Below are positions 33,245-41,582 of a DNA stretch of 64,000 nucleotides, piece after piece. Each line of letters opens with the position of its first letter. Position 1 is the stretch's first letter. Under the pieces are notes generated by a model. The model ran no database searches and was not told the DNA's origin. It saw only the letters and a list, made by a program, of their open reading frames with translations. The stretch comes from PFJX01 sp031426735 (GTDB taxonomy: Bacteria; Pseudomonadota; Gammaproteobacteria; Burkholderiales; Thiobacillaceae): NCBI GenBank assembly GCA_031426735.1, contig JASJPK010000064.1:28039-92038 (forward strand), written 5' to 3'. The translations under genes and the position numbers were made by a program.

Positions 33245-34408
33245 ATGACGCCCGATCGACTCTGCTCCGCTTTATCCGAACTCGACACCCAGGCCCTGCG
33301 CCGGGTGCGCCGCGTGCTGGACGGCCCGCAAGGCGTGCAGGTGACGGTAGATGGCACGCCGTATCTGTCCTTTTCCAGCAACGATTATCTCGGGCTGGCG
33401 AATCACCCGGCGCTTGCGGAAGCTGCCTGCAACGCGGCGGCGAGGCATGGCGTCGGTGCCGGGGCGGCGCATCTGCTGACCGGGCATCATCGGCTGCATC
33501 ACACACTCGAAACGGAACTGGCCGAGTTCGTCGGTCTGCCTGCGGCGTTGCTGTTCTCGACCGGTTACATGGCCAGCCTGGGCGTGTTGCCGGCCTTGCT
33601 GGATCGGCATGGCGAAGTGTTCGAGGACAAGCTCAACCATGCCTCGCTGGTCGATGCCGCGTTGCTGTCGCGTGCCAAACTGACGCGCTATCCGCATGGC
33701 GATTTGGCCGCGCTCGAACAGCGTCTGGCGGCGAGCACGGCGCCGGTCAAGCTGATCGCCAGCGATACCGTGTTCAGCATGGATGGCGATCTGGCGCCGA
33801 TGCCGGAATTGCTGGCCTTGGCGCGGCGCTACGATGCCTGGCTGTATCTCGACGATGCGCATGGCTTCGGTGTGCTTGGCGAGCGGGGACAAGGCGCGCT
33901 GGCCTTGCTCGATACGCCGCACGATGCGCGCCTGATTTACCTTGCCACCTTGGGCAAGGCGGCCGGGGTGGCCGGCGCGTTCGTCGCCGGCTCGGCCGAT
34001 TTGATCGAGTGGATGGTCAATAAGGCGCGCACCTATATCTTCACCACGGCGCAACCGCCAATGTTGGCAGCGGCGGTAAGCGCCAGCCTGCGGTTGATCG
34101 CGAACGACCACTGGCGGCGCGAGCATCTGGCCGCATTGATCGCACGCCTGAAAACCGGGCTGGCCGCGTTGCCCTGGCCACTGATGCCTTCCAGTACGCC
34201 GATTCAGCCTGTCCTGGTCGGCGGCAATGCGGAGGCGCTGCGTCTGGCCGAGGGCTTGCGCGCGCGCGGCATTCTGCTGCCCGCGATTCGGCCGCCGACC
34301 GTGCCGCACGGCGAGGCGCGCTTGCGGATTTCCCTTTCCGCCGCGCATACGCTGGCGGATGTCGATGCGCTGATTGCTGCGTTGCGGGATCTGGCCAGCC
34401 ATGTGTGA
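33245..34408 (+). CDS. bioF: 8-amino-7-oxononanoate synthase
   Basis: 387 residues. PLP enzyme joining pimeloyl-ACP (or -CoA) and alanine to form KAPA. Motifs: YLSFSSNDYLGLANHP, VGAGAAHLLTGHHRLHHTLETELAEF, HASLVDAALLSRA, SDTVFSMDGDLAPM, WLYLDDAHGFGVLGERGQG, and the Schiff-base lysine in YLATLGKAAGVAGAFVAGS. Starts 26 bases after the GIY-YIG element, so its ribosome site lies outside the element. Overlaps bioH by 8 bases. Confidence 0.95.
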   Translation: MTPDRLCSALSELDTQALRRVRRVLDGPQGVQVTVDGTPYLSFSSNDYLGLANHPALAEAACNAAARHGVGAGAAHLLTGHHRLHHTLETELAEFVGLPAALLFSTGYMASLGVLPALLDRHGEVFEDKLNHASLVDAALLSRAKLTRYPHGDLAALEQRLAASTAPVKLIASDTVFSMDGDLAPMPELLALARRYDAWLYLDDAHGFGVLGERGQGALALLDTPHDARLIYLATLGKAAGVAGAFVAGSADLIEWMVNKARTYIFTTAQPPMLAAAVSASLRLIANDHWRREHLAALIARLKTGLAALPWPLMPSSTPIQPVLVGGNAEALRLAEGLRARGILLPAIRPPTVPHGEARLRISLSAAHTLADVDALIAALRDLASHV

Positions 34409-35141
34409 ACGGCCGCTGGTGTTCCTGCATGGCTGGGGCCTGCATGGCGGCATCTGGGCCGAGACCGCCGCGCAAGTGCCGGCGCATTTGCCCAGCTTGA
34501 CGCCGGACTTGCCCGGCTATGGCGGCGTCGCGACGGTTGCGCCATACACCGCGGAAACCCTGGCGGATGCGCTGGCGGCGACGCTACCGGATGGCGCCGA
34601 CGTCTGCGGCTGGTCGCTCGGCGGCATGGTGGCGCTGGCGCTGGCGGCGCGGCATCCGCACAAGGTGGCGCGCCTGGTGCTGGTGGCGACCAATCCGGCT
34701 TTCGTCGCGCGTCCCGATTGGCCACATGGCTTGGCGCCAGAAGTGCTGGCCGAGTTCGCGCGGGCGCTGGGCGAAGACTACAAGGTGACCTTGCTGCGCT
34801 TCCTGTCGTTGCAGGCGCGCGGCGGCGAGCAGGCGCGGGCGGTGATCGAGCGGCTGCGTGGCACGGTGTTCCTGCGCGGCGAGCCGACGCCGGAAGTGCT
34901 CGCCGCCGGCCTGGAGCTATTGCGCACGGTGGATTTGCGCGGGTTGGTGAGGCAAGTGCGCAGCCCGGTTCTGGTCATGCATGGCGCTTACGACATGCTG
35001 TGTCCGCCAGAAGCGGGACGTTGGCTGGCGGAACACCTGCCGGCGGCGCGACTGGCATTGCACGCGCGCGCCGCTCACGCGCCGTTCCTGTCGCATCCGG
35101 ACTGGTTCGCGGCCGAATTGAAAGGTTTTTTGCATGGATGA
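34401..35141 (+). CDS. bioH: Pimeloyl-ACP methyl ester carboxylesterase
   Basis: 246 residues from the ATG at 34401 (MCERPLVFLHGWGLHGGIW). Alpha/beta hydrolase that frees pimeloyl-ACP from its methyl ester, ending the modified fatty-acid cycle that BioC starts. Nucleophile elbow CGWSLGGMVAL, aspartate in MHGAYDMLCPP and histidine in HARAAHAPFLSHPDWF complete the triad. It lies between bioF and bioC with overlapping ends, confirming the BioC-BioH route for the pimelate moiety. Confidence 0.93.
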   Translation: MCERPLVFLHGWGLHGGIWAETAAQVPAHLPSLTPDLPGYGGVATVAPYTAETLADALAATLPDGADVCGWSLGGMVALALAARHPHKVARLVLVATNPAFVARPDWPHGLAPEVLAEFARALGEDYKVTLLRFLSLQARGGEQARAVIERLRGTVFLRGEPTPEVLAAGLELLRTVDLRGLVRQVRSPVLVMHGAYDMLCPPEAGRWLAEHLPAARLALHARAAHAPFLSHPDWFAAELKGFLHG

Positions 35142-36039
35142 AGGCATCAAGCGGGCGATCCGGCTTTCGTTCGAGCGCGCGGCGGCACATTACGACGAAG
35201 CTGCCTTCCTGCAGCAGGAAGTGGCGCGTCGGCTCGACGACCATCTGGATGGCATCAAGATCGAACCGCAACGCATCCTCGACGCCGGCTGCGGCACCGG
35301 CTTCGGCACCAGCCTGCTGCGCACGCGCTATCCGCGCGCGGACGTGGTCGGCCTCGATCTGGCGCAAAGCATGCTGCAGCAGGCGGCGGCACGCTTGCGC
35401 GGCAGCGTCTGGGAAAAATTGCGCGCCCGTCTTATGCCCAGCGTGCCGCACTTCGCGCCCTTATGCGCCGATATCGAACGTTTGCCCTTGGCCCGCGCCA
35501 GCTTCGACCTGGCCTGGTCCAGCCTGGCCCTGCAATGGGTGGGCGGCGGAGTTGCCGGTTTGCAGGCCAGTTTCAAGGAAATGCACCGCGTACTGCGGCC
35601 GGGCGGATTGTTCATCTTCGCCAGTTTCGGGCCGGATACCTTGCAGGAATTGCGCGCGGCGTCGGCTGACGTCGATGGCCATCAGCACGTCAATCGCTTC
35701 ATTGACATGCACGATGTGGGCGATGCGCTGGTGCATGCCGGATTCAGTAATCCGGTCATGGAAATGGAGCGGATTACGTTGACTTACGCCGATCTCTCCG
35801 CATTGCTGCGCGACCTCAAGGCCATCGGCGCGCATACCGTGCTGGAGGGGCGGCGCGCCGGCTTGATGGGCAAATCGGCCTGGCGGCAGTTGCTGCTCAA
35901 CTATGAAACTTTTCGCCAGAATGAGCGCCTGCCGGCGACCTATGAGGTGGTGTACGGCCATGCCTGGGCCGAGCGCGCGCAGAAGCTCGAAGACGGTCGC
36001 CAGATCATCGAATTCCGCAACAAGAGGTCGGCACGATGA
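35134..36039 (+). CDS. bioC: Malonyl-ACP O-methyltransferase
   Basis: 301 residues. SAM-dependent methyltransferase that methylates malonyl-ACP to open the pimelate branch. SAM site ILDAGCGTGFGTSLL, acidic VVGLDLAQSML, and the family region LAWSSLALQWV and MHRVLRPGGLFIFASFGPDTLQELRAA. Slightly longer than the E. coli enzyme (251). Overlaps bioH by 8 bases and bioD by 4 bases (ATGA). Confidence 0.93.
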   Translation: MDEGIKRAIRLSFERAAAHYDEAAFLQQEVARRLDDHLDGIKIEPQRILDAGCGTGFGTSLLRTRYPRADVVGLDLAQSMLQQAAARLRGSVWEKLRARLMPSVPHFAPLCADIERLPLARASFDLAWSSLALQWVGGGVAGLQASFKEMHRVLRPGGLFIFASFGPDTLQELRAASADVDGHQHVNRFIDMHDVGDALVHAGFSNPVMEMERITLTYADLSALLRDLKAIGAHTVLEGRRAGLMGKSAWRQLLLNYETFRQNERLPATYEVVYGHAWAERAQKLEDGRQIIEFRNKRSAR

Positions 36040-36740
36040 AGGCGCGCGGTTTTTTTATCACCGGCACCGACACCGGCGTCGGCAAGACGCTGGTCAGTGC
36101 GGCCATGCTGCATGCCTTTGCCGGTCTCGGCTATCGCGCAATCGGCATGAAACCGGTAGCGGCGGGTGCGGATCTGATCGATGGGGTTCGGTGCAACGAA
36201 GACGTCGTGCAGTTGCAGGCTGCGACCAATGTGCCGGCCGAGGTGGTGACAAACGCGGCCTGGGTGAATCCCTATTTGTTGCGCATGGCGGTGGCACCGC
36301 ATATCGCGGCCGATCGCCAGGGCGTGACCATCGAACTGCCGCGCATCCGCGATGCGTATGAACATCTGGCGGCGTTGGCCGATGTGGTTGTGGTCGAAGG
36401 GGTCGGCGGTTTCAAGGTGCCCTTGTCGGCGACCCGGGATAGCGCCGACCTGGCCCAATATCTTGGCTTGCCGATCATCCTGGTGGTCGGCATGCGGCTG
36501 GGTTGCCTCAACCATGCCTTGTTGACGGCGGAGGCGATCATTGCGCGAGGGTTGTCGCTGGCCGGCTGGGTGGCGAACCGGCTCGATCCGGACATGGCGG
36601 CCTATGAGGAAAATCTGGCAGCGTTGAGTTCGCGTCTGTCGTGTCCGTTGCTGGCCGAATTTCCGTATGCAAAGCAGCCCGATGCGCGGGCAATGGCGGC
36701 GTTGATGGCACCGATAAAATTGTCGGCTCTGCTGCGCTAG
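36036..36740 (+). CDS. bioD: Dethiobiotin synthetase
   Basis: 234 residues. ATP-dependent ring closure of DAPA with CO2. Walker-type GFFITGTDTGVGKTLVSAAMLHAF, YRAIGMKPVAAG, VVEGVGGFKVPLS and the C-terminal LAEFPYAKQPDARAM support the call. Starts in an ATGA overlap with the bioC stop. Last gene of the biotin unit; bioA, needed for DAPA, is elsewhere. The 162-base gap to the next gene shows no gene. Confidence 0.95.
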   Translation: MKARGFFITGTDTGVGKTLVSAAMLHAFAGLGYRAIGMKPVAAGADLIDGVRCNEDVVQLQAATNVPAEVVTNAAWVNPYLLRMAVAPHIAADRQGVTIELPRIRDAYEHLAALADVVVVEGVGGFKVPLSATRDSADLAQYLGLPIILVVGMRLGCLNHALLTAEAIIARGLSLAGWVANRLDPDMAAYEENLAALSSRLSCPLLAEFPYAKQPDARAMAALMAPIKLSALLR

Positions 36741-36902
36741 CGGGCTGACCAAACGGTCGAACGCATGGTCCGGCGCAACGGGAGGCAGACATTGCCGGTC
36801 GATTCGTATGCGGTAATTTGCTACCTGTATGTCCGAATCTCTCATTTTTTATGCGAATATTGAGTCGTTCATCTTGAGCCAAAAGATTTTGTGGAGTGAG
36901 TG

Positions 36903-37358
36903 ATGGTCCTTTCCCGCACCAGCCAATATGCCGTTCAGGCCTTGATTTACATCGCCACGCAGCCGGTCGGCGAGCCTGTACTCAATCGCGATATCGCGAG
37001 TCGGCTGAATGTCCCTGCCGCTTATCTGGCCAAAATTCTGCAAAACCTGTGCAAGCACGGTCTGCTCGATTCATTCCGCGGACGCTTGGGCGGGTTCTGT
37101 TTGCGTGAGGGCATGCATCGCACGACGCTGATGCAGGTTCTGCTGTTGACTGAGGGGCCGGATTTCACCAAAAGCTGCATTCTGGGATTGAAGGATTGCT
37201 CGGATGCGACGGCATGTCCGATGCACTTCAAGTGGACACCGGTGAAAAAGAAAATTATCGGGCTGCTCAACGAAATGAATCTGGAAGAATTGGCGAAAGC
37301 CGTATTGACCGGCAAATATCGTTTGGCCGACCTTCCAGCCGCCGCAATGCCGGCTTGA
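36903..37358 (+). CDS. Rrf2-family iron-sulfur transcription regulator
   Basis: 151 residues from the ATG at 36903 (MVLSRTSQYAVQALIYIATQP); a GTG directly before it is also in frame. A winged-helix domain (DIASRLNVPAAYLAKILQNLCKHGLLDSFRGRLGGF) is followed by three cysteines KSCILGLKDCSDATACPM, spaced to hold an Fe-S cluster as in IscR, NsrR and RsrR. It probably senses oxygen, nitric oxide or redox state. It lies just before a SCO gene and the cbb3 oxidase operon, which it likely regulates; that is inference from position. Confidence 0.85.
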   Translation: MVLSRTSQYAVQALIYIATQPVGEPVLNRDIASRLNVPAAYLAKILQNLCKHGLLDSFRGRLGGFCLREGMHRTTLMQVLLLTEGPDFTKSCILGLKDCSDATACPMHFKWTPVKKKIIGLLNEMNLEELAKAVLTGKYRLADLPAAAMPA

Positions 37359-37361
37359 TCG

Positions 37362-37976
37362 ATGTTGCTGCGCCGATTCCGTTGTATTCCCCTGGTATTG
37401 CTGCTGACGGCTTGCGGTGCGGATGCACCCCTGGATCTCAAGGGTACGGATATAACCAACTCGGCAGAATTTCAGTCGACGGCGAAGACCGGCGAACGTC
37501 GTTTGGCATTGACCGATCACACTGGTCGCCCGGTCACGCTGGCAACGTTCAAGGGCAAGTTGGTGGTGGTGTTCTTCGGCTACACGCATTGCCCCGATGT
37601 TTGTCCGACCACGCTTTCCGATATGGCCCAGGCGCTCAAGTTGATGCGGCCGGAAGATGCCGGGAAGGTACAAACACTGTTCGTCTCGGTCGATCCGGAA
37701 CGCGATACCCAGGCAACATTGAAAGCCTACGTGCCTTACTTTCACCCGGATTTTCTGGGTTTGTACGGTACACCGGAACAGGTCGCGCAAGCCGCGCGCG
37801 AATTCAGGATCGTGTACCGGAAACACGTCGAACCCGGTGCAACAGGCTATCTGGTCGATCACTCGGCCGGGAGTTATGTTCTCGATCCGGCGGGGCGCTT
37901 GCGTCTTTATCTGCCATTTGCGTTGCCGCCGGCAGATATTGCCCACGATCTTTCCCTGTTGTTGAGGGCAGTCTGA
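37362..37976 (+). CDS. SCO1/SenC copper chaperone
   Basis: 204 residues. A lipoprotein signal (RCIPLVLLLTACGAD) anchors it in the periplasm. The thioredoxin-like domain has the Cu-binding CPDVCP motif (FFGYTHCPDVCPTTLSDMAQ) and the distal histidine (TGYLVDHSAGSYVLD). SCO proteins deliver copper or reduce the CuA or CuB site of oxidases. Starts 3 bases after the Rrf2 stop, so the two form a unit, and it is followed by a terminator before ccoN. The substrate here is probably the cbb3 oxidase CcoN. Confidence 0.92.
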   Translation: MLLRRFRCIPLVLLLTACGADAPLDLKGTDITNSAEFQSTAKTGERRLALTDHTGRPVTLATFKGKLVVVFFGYTHCPDVCPTTLSDMAQALKLMRPEDAGKVQTLFVSVDPERDTQATLKAYVPYFHPDFLGLYGTPEQVAQAAREFRIVYRKHVEPGATGYLVDHSAGSYVLDPAGRLRLYLPFALPPADIAHDLSLLLRAV

Positions 37977-37992
37977 AGTGACGTGTAATCTT

Positions 37993-38032
37993 GCGGGAGA
38001 GTATTGCTGCGAACTATACTCCCGCGTCTTTT
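37993..38032 (+). terminator. Terminator after the SCO gene
   Basis: A stem of GCGGGAG...TAT (37993-38004) with ATACTCCCGC (38016-38025) is followed by a T-rich GTCTTTT. It separates the Rrf2/SCO unit from ccoN, so the oxidase operon should have its own promoter in 38033-38090. No FNR box was seen there. Confidence 0.55.
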
Positions 38033-38101
38033 CCGCCGGCTTCCCGGCATTGAAACAACCTCCCGGCACGTTTCCGGGGCGGCAGTAACTTAGGAGGCTT
38101 T

Positions 38102-39550
38102 ATGTCTGCAACCAGCGTGGCTGCGGCCGATCAGTACGACTACGAGATCATCAAGAAGTTCTCCATCATGGCCATCGTCTGGGCTGTGGTCGGGATGTTG
38201 GCGGGGGTTTACATCGCTTCCGAACTGGCTTGGCCGTTTCTTAATTTCGATAGTCCGTATCTATCCTTCGGCCGTTTTAGACCTGTGCATACTGGCGCAG
38301 TGATTTTCGGTTTTGGCGGTTCCGCGCTGTTTGCGACGTCCTATTACGTGGTGCAACGGACTTGTCAGACACGCTTGTTTGCGCCCGGTCTGGCTACCTT
38401 TACCTTCTGGGGTTGGCAAGCAGTGATCGTGTTGGCTGCGCTGTCCTATGTGACAGGTTTCAGTCAGGGTCGTGAGTACGCCGAGATGGAATGGCCGATC
38501 GATCTGCTCATCCTGGTCGTCTGGGTAGCTTATATGGCGGTGTTCATCGGAACCTTGATGCAGCGCAAGCAGCCGCACATCTACGTGGCGAACTGGTTCT
38601 ACCTGTCGTTTATCCTGGTTACCGCGCTGTTGCATACCTTCAACAACATCGCCGTGCCGGTCGATCTGTTCAGCATGAAGTCCTACAGCCTGTTCTCCGG
38701 CGCACAGGACGCCATGACGCAATGGTGGTACGGCCACAACGCAGTCGGTTTCTTCCTGACTGCCGCCTTCCTCGGCATGATGTATTACTTCGTGCCCAAA
38801 CACGCCGGCCGCCCGATCTATTCCTATCGGCTGTCCATCGTCCACTTCTGGGCGCTGTCGTTCATGTACATGTGGGTGGGTACCCATCACCTGCACTGGA
38901 CCGCGCTGCCCGACTGGGCCTCGACGCTGGGCGCCACCTTCTCCATCATGCTGCTGCTGCCGTCCTGGGGTGGCATGATCAACGGCATCATGACCCTGTC
39001 CGGCGCCTGGGATAAATTGCGCACCGACCCGATCATGCGCTTCATGATCGTCGCGTTGTCGTTCTACGGCATGTCCACCTTCGAAGGTCCGTTGATGTCG
39101 CTGAAGGATGTCAATGCGTTGTCGCACTACACCGACTGGACCGTCGGCCATGTTCACTCCGGCGCACTGGGCTGGGTTGCAATGATCGCTTTCGGTTCGC
39201 TGTATCACATGATTCCCAAGTTGTGGAATACCCAGATCTATAGCGTGAAGTTGATCAACGCCCACTTCTGGTTGGCGACCATCGGTACGCTGCTTTACAT
39301 CACCGCGATGTGGATTTCCGGTATTTCCCAAGGTCTGATGTGGCGCGCATTCGACGACTTCGGCAACCTGCAGTATTCCTTTGTCGAGTCGGTTGCCGCG
39401 ATGCATCCGTTCTATGCGATGCGGGCGATTGGCGGGATGTTCTTCCTGACCGGCATGGTGCTCATGGCTTACAACGTCTTCGTGACGATCCGCCAGGGTG
39501 TGCGTGAGGCCGACTCGGCCCAGGCACGTGCAGCGGTTGCGACGGCATAA
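38102..39550 (+). CDS. ccoN: cbb3-type cytochrome oxidase subunit I
   Basis: 482 residues; catalytic subunit of the high-affinity oxidase, with twelve or so membrane helices. Heme and CuB ligand regions are visible: FRPVHTGAVIFGFGG, WWYGHNAVGFFLTAAFLGMMYYF, MWVGTHHLHWTALPDW (His pair), DWTVGHVHSGALGWVAM. AGGAGG before the start is a strong ribosome site. Followed by ccoO, Q and P. The oxidase reduces oxygen to water and pumps protons in low oxygen. Confidence 0.97.
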   Translation: MSATSVAAADQYDYEIIKKFSIMAIVWAVVGMLAGVYIASELAWPFLNFDSPYLSFGRFRPVHTGAVIFGFGGSALFATSYYVVQRTCQTRLFAPGLATFTFWGWQAVIVLAALSYVTGFSQGREYAEMEWPIDLLILVVWVAYMAVFIGTLMQRKQPHIYVANWFYLSFILVTALLHTFNNIAVPVDLFSMKSYSLFSGAQDAMTQWWYGHNAVGFFLTAAFLGMMYYFVPKHAGRPIYSYRLSIVHFWALSFMYMWVGTHHLHWTALPDWASTLGATFSIMLLLPSWGGMINGIMTLSGAWDKLRTDPIMRFMIVALSFYGMSTFEGPLMSLKDVNALSHYTDWTVGHVHSGALGWVAMIAFGSLYHMIPKLWNTQIYSVKLINAHFWLATIGTLLYITAMWISGISQGLMWRAFDDFGNLQYSFVESVAAMHPFYAMRAIGGMFFLTGMVLMAYNVFVTIRQGVREADSAQARAAVATA

Positions 39551-39569
39551 GACGAGAAGAGGTCAGGAT

Positions 39570-40316
39570 ATGTTCAAGAATTTCAAACATGAAAAGATCG
39601 AAACCAATGCCGGTTTGCTGCTGGTGTTGACCATGTTCGCGGTCAGCATCGGCGGTCTGGTGGAGATCGCGCCGTTGTTCTTTCTCAAGGACACTGTGGA
39701 AAATGTGGAGGGCGTGCGTCCCTACACCCCGCTCGAGTCGCGTGGACGTGATATCTATATCCGTGAGGGTTGCTATACCTGCCACTCGCAAATGATTCGT
39801 CCGTTCCGCGATGAACAGTTGCGCTACGGCCATTATTCTCTGGCCGCGGAATCCAAATACGATCATCCGTTCCAGTGGGGTTCCAAGCGCACCGGTCCCG
39901 ATCTGGCACGGGTGGGCGGCAAGTACTCCAACGAATGGCATGTGCAGCACTTGATCAAGCCCACTTCGATGGTGCCGGAGTCGGTGATGCCGAACTACCA
40001 GTGGCTACAGGAAAACAAACTGGACGTGTCTGATGTGGGCGATCGCTTGCGGGCGTTGCGGGTAACCGGCGTGCCGTATTCCGCCAACGACGCGGAGTAT
40101 CAACGCAACGTCAAGCAGTTCGGTGAAGCGGTGGCGAAGACGCTGCACATTCCGGATGCGTTGAAGACTCTGGTTGCCCAGGCACAGGAAGGCAATTTCG
40201 ACGGTGATCGCACCAGCGTTTCCGAAATGGATGCGGTTGTCGCCTATTTGCAAGTACTGGGTACCATGGTCGATTTCAGCAAAATCAAACCTGAAGATCT
40301 GGTCAAGTTCCGTTGA
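39570..40316 (+). CDS. ccoO: cbb3-type oxidase monoheme cytochrome c subunit
   Basis: 248 residues from the ATG at 39570. An N-terminal membrane anchor (NAGLLLVLTMFAVSIGGLVEIAPLFF) places one heme domain in the periplasm. The heme motif CYTCHS (GCYTCHSQMIRPFRDEQLRYGHYS) and the CcoO/FixO signature GPDLARVGGKYSNEWHVQHL are clear, with a methionine ligand in SVMPNYQWL. Its stop overlaps the ccoQ start. Confidence 0.95.
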   Translation: MFKNFKHEKIETNAGLLLVLTMFAVSIGGLVEIAPLFFLKDTVENVEGVRPYTPLESRGRDIYIREGCYTCHSQMIRPFRDEQLRYGHYSLAAESKYDHPFQWGSKRTGPDLARVGGKYSNEWHVQHLIKPTSMVPESVMPNYQWLQENKLDVSDVGDRLRALRVTGVPYSANDAEYQRNVKQFGEAVAKTLHIPDALKTLVAQAQEGNFDGDRTSVSEMDAVVAYLQVLGTMVDFSKIKPEDLVKFR

Positions 40317-40498
40317 TGGATTGGTTTGCGCACGCTGAAAATACCAAGCCGCTAGGCCTGCTGATTTTTTTTGTCACCTTTTGCTTGATAGTGCTTTGGG
40401 TGTACGGCAGCAGGAAGCGGAGCGAAAAGTTGGAAGAGCACAAGAACATTCCGTTTCTTGACGATGAAGACGATGTGAAGGACAAGACCAATGGCTGA
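40316..40498 (+). CDS. ccoQ: cbb3-type oxidase subunit CcoQ
   Basis: 60 residues. One membrane helix (LGLLIFFVTFCLIVLWVYG) then a charged cytoplasmic tail (SRKRSEKLEEHKNIPF...DEDDVKDKT). Typical of CcoQ/FixQ, which stabilises the oxidase. Starts at the TGATG overlap with ccoO and overlaps ccoP by 8 bases. Confidence 0.88.
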   Translation: MDWFAHAENTKPLGLLIFFVTFCLIVLWVYGSRKRSEKLEEHKNIPFLDDEDDVKDKTNG

Positions 40499-41420
40499 CA
40501 ACACTCATAGCCAAGCGCAATCCACAGGTGCGCAAACTACGGGTCACGTGTGGGATGGCGATCTTCAGGAATTGAATAATCCGTTGCCGGTCTGGTGGAC
40601 CTATACGTTTTACGCAACCATGGTTTTTGCCTTGGTCTACTGGGTGGTTTATCCCTCCTGGCCGATCGGCAAAGGCTTCCTGCCCGGCATTAATGCGGTT
40701 ACCTATCTGAATGCCGATGGTCAGGAAGAGTCATGGCACTGGAATACGCGGGTAAAGCTCCTGAAGGAAACCCAGGATGCCGTCATTGCGCAAAAGCCTT
40801 ACTACGACAAGGTTGCCGGGTTGCCTTACGAGCAAATCACCAAAGATCCGGAGTTGAGCAGCTTCGTCGTGTCGGCGGGTAAGGCGGTTTTTTCCGATAA
40901 CTGTGCAGGCTGTCACCAGGCCGGTGGCCAGGGCAAGGTTGGTTTCTTCCCCAATCTGACGGATGACGATTGGCTGTATGGCGGTGATTTCGACAAGATC
41001 AACCAGACCATCAGCAAAGGTCGCCGGGGCTACATGCCACCTTTCGGTGAAGCCCTGGATGCGGCGCAAATCGATGAATTGGCGCATTATGTCTACTCGC
41101 TTTCCGGCGGCAAGGCCGATCCGGCAAAAGCAGGAAAAGGCAAGGAGCTGTTCCATTCGCAGACCGCTGCCTGTTACTACTGTCACGGCGACGACGCCAA
41201 GGGGCGTCAGATTGTCGGCTCGGCTAACTTGACCGATAAAGTCTGGTTGTGGGCTGATGTGCCGGGTCTTGGCGATGATGCTGCCAAGATTGGTGCGATC
41301 AAGAAAGTGATTGTCGGCGGTCTGAACAAGGGTGTCATGCCAGCCTGGGAAGGTCGCTTGAATGCCGAGCAGATCAAGCTTCTGACGGTGTACGTGCATG
41401 AGTTGGGTGGCGGAAAATAG
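40491..41420 (+). CDS. ccoP: cbb3-type oxidase diheme cytochrome c subunit
   Basis: 309 residues. N-terminal VWDGDLQELNNPLPVWWTYTFYATMVFALVYWVVYPSW is the signature CcoP anchor. Two periplasmic heme sites follow, CAGCHQ near residue 138 and CYYCHG near residue 228, each with a later methionine region (GYMPPFGEAL; GVMPAWEGRL). It passes electrons from cytochrome c4 or c5 to CcoO. Followed by a strong terminator. Confidence 0.96.
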   Translation: MADNTHSQAQSTGAQTTGHVWDGDLQELNNPLPVWWTYTFYATMVFALVYWVVYPSWPIGKGFLPGINAVTYLNADGQEESWHWNTRVKLLKETQDAVIAQKPYYDKVAGLPYEQITKDPELSSFVVSAGKAVFSDNCAGCHQAGGQGKVGFFPNLTDDDWLYGGDFDKINQTISKGRRGYMPPFGEALDAAQIDELAHYVYSLSGGKADPAKAGKGKELFHSQTAACYYCHGDDAKGRQIVGSANLTDKVWLWADVPGLGDDAAKIGAIKKVIVGGLNKGVMPAWEGRLNAEQIKLLTVYVHELGGGK

Positions 41421-41493
41421 TTCTCTAACACCGGGGTGTAAGCGAAGCCGCTGCCGTCTCGGTTAGAAATGCTCTCCAACCAGTTTGGGGATG

Positions 41494-41520
41494 ACCCCGG
41501 CATGCCGGGGTTTTTCTTTT
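41494..41520 (+). terminator. Rho-independent terminator after ccoNOQP
   Basis: ACCCCGG-CAT-GCCGGGGT-type hairpin (41494-41510) followed by TTTTTCTTTT. A clean intrinsic terminator that ends the oxidase operon before ccoG. Confidence 0.9.
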
Positions 41521-41582
41521 GTATGTGCTGGAAAGTACGTTGATGCAACGGCTTTGCCGGATAGTTTTTTGCAGGTGATCGT

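Noticed and set aside
33980..38100. FNR/ANR box (TTGAT-N4-ATCAA) upstream of ccoN
   Set aside because: I looked for it in 37977-38101 and did not find a convincing match.
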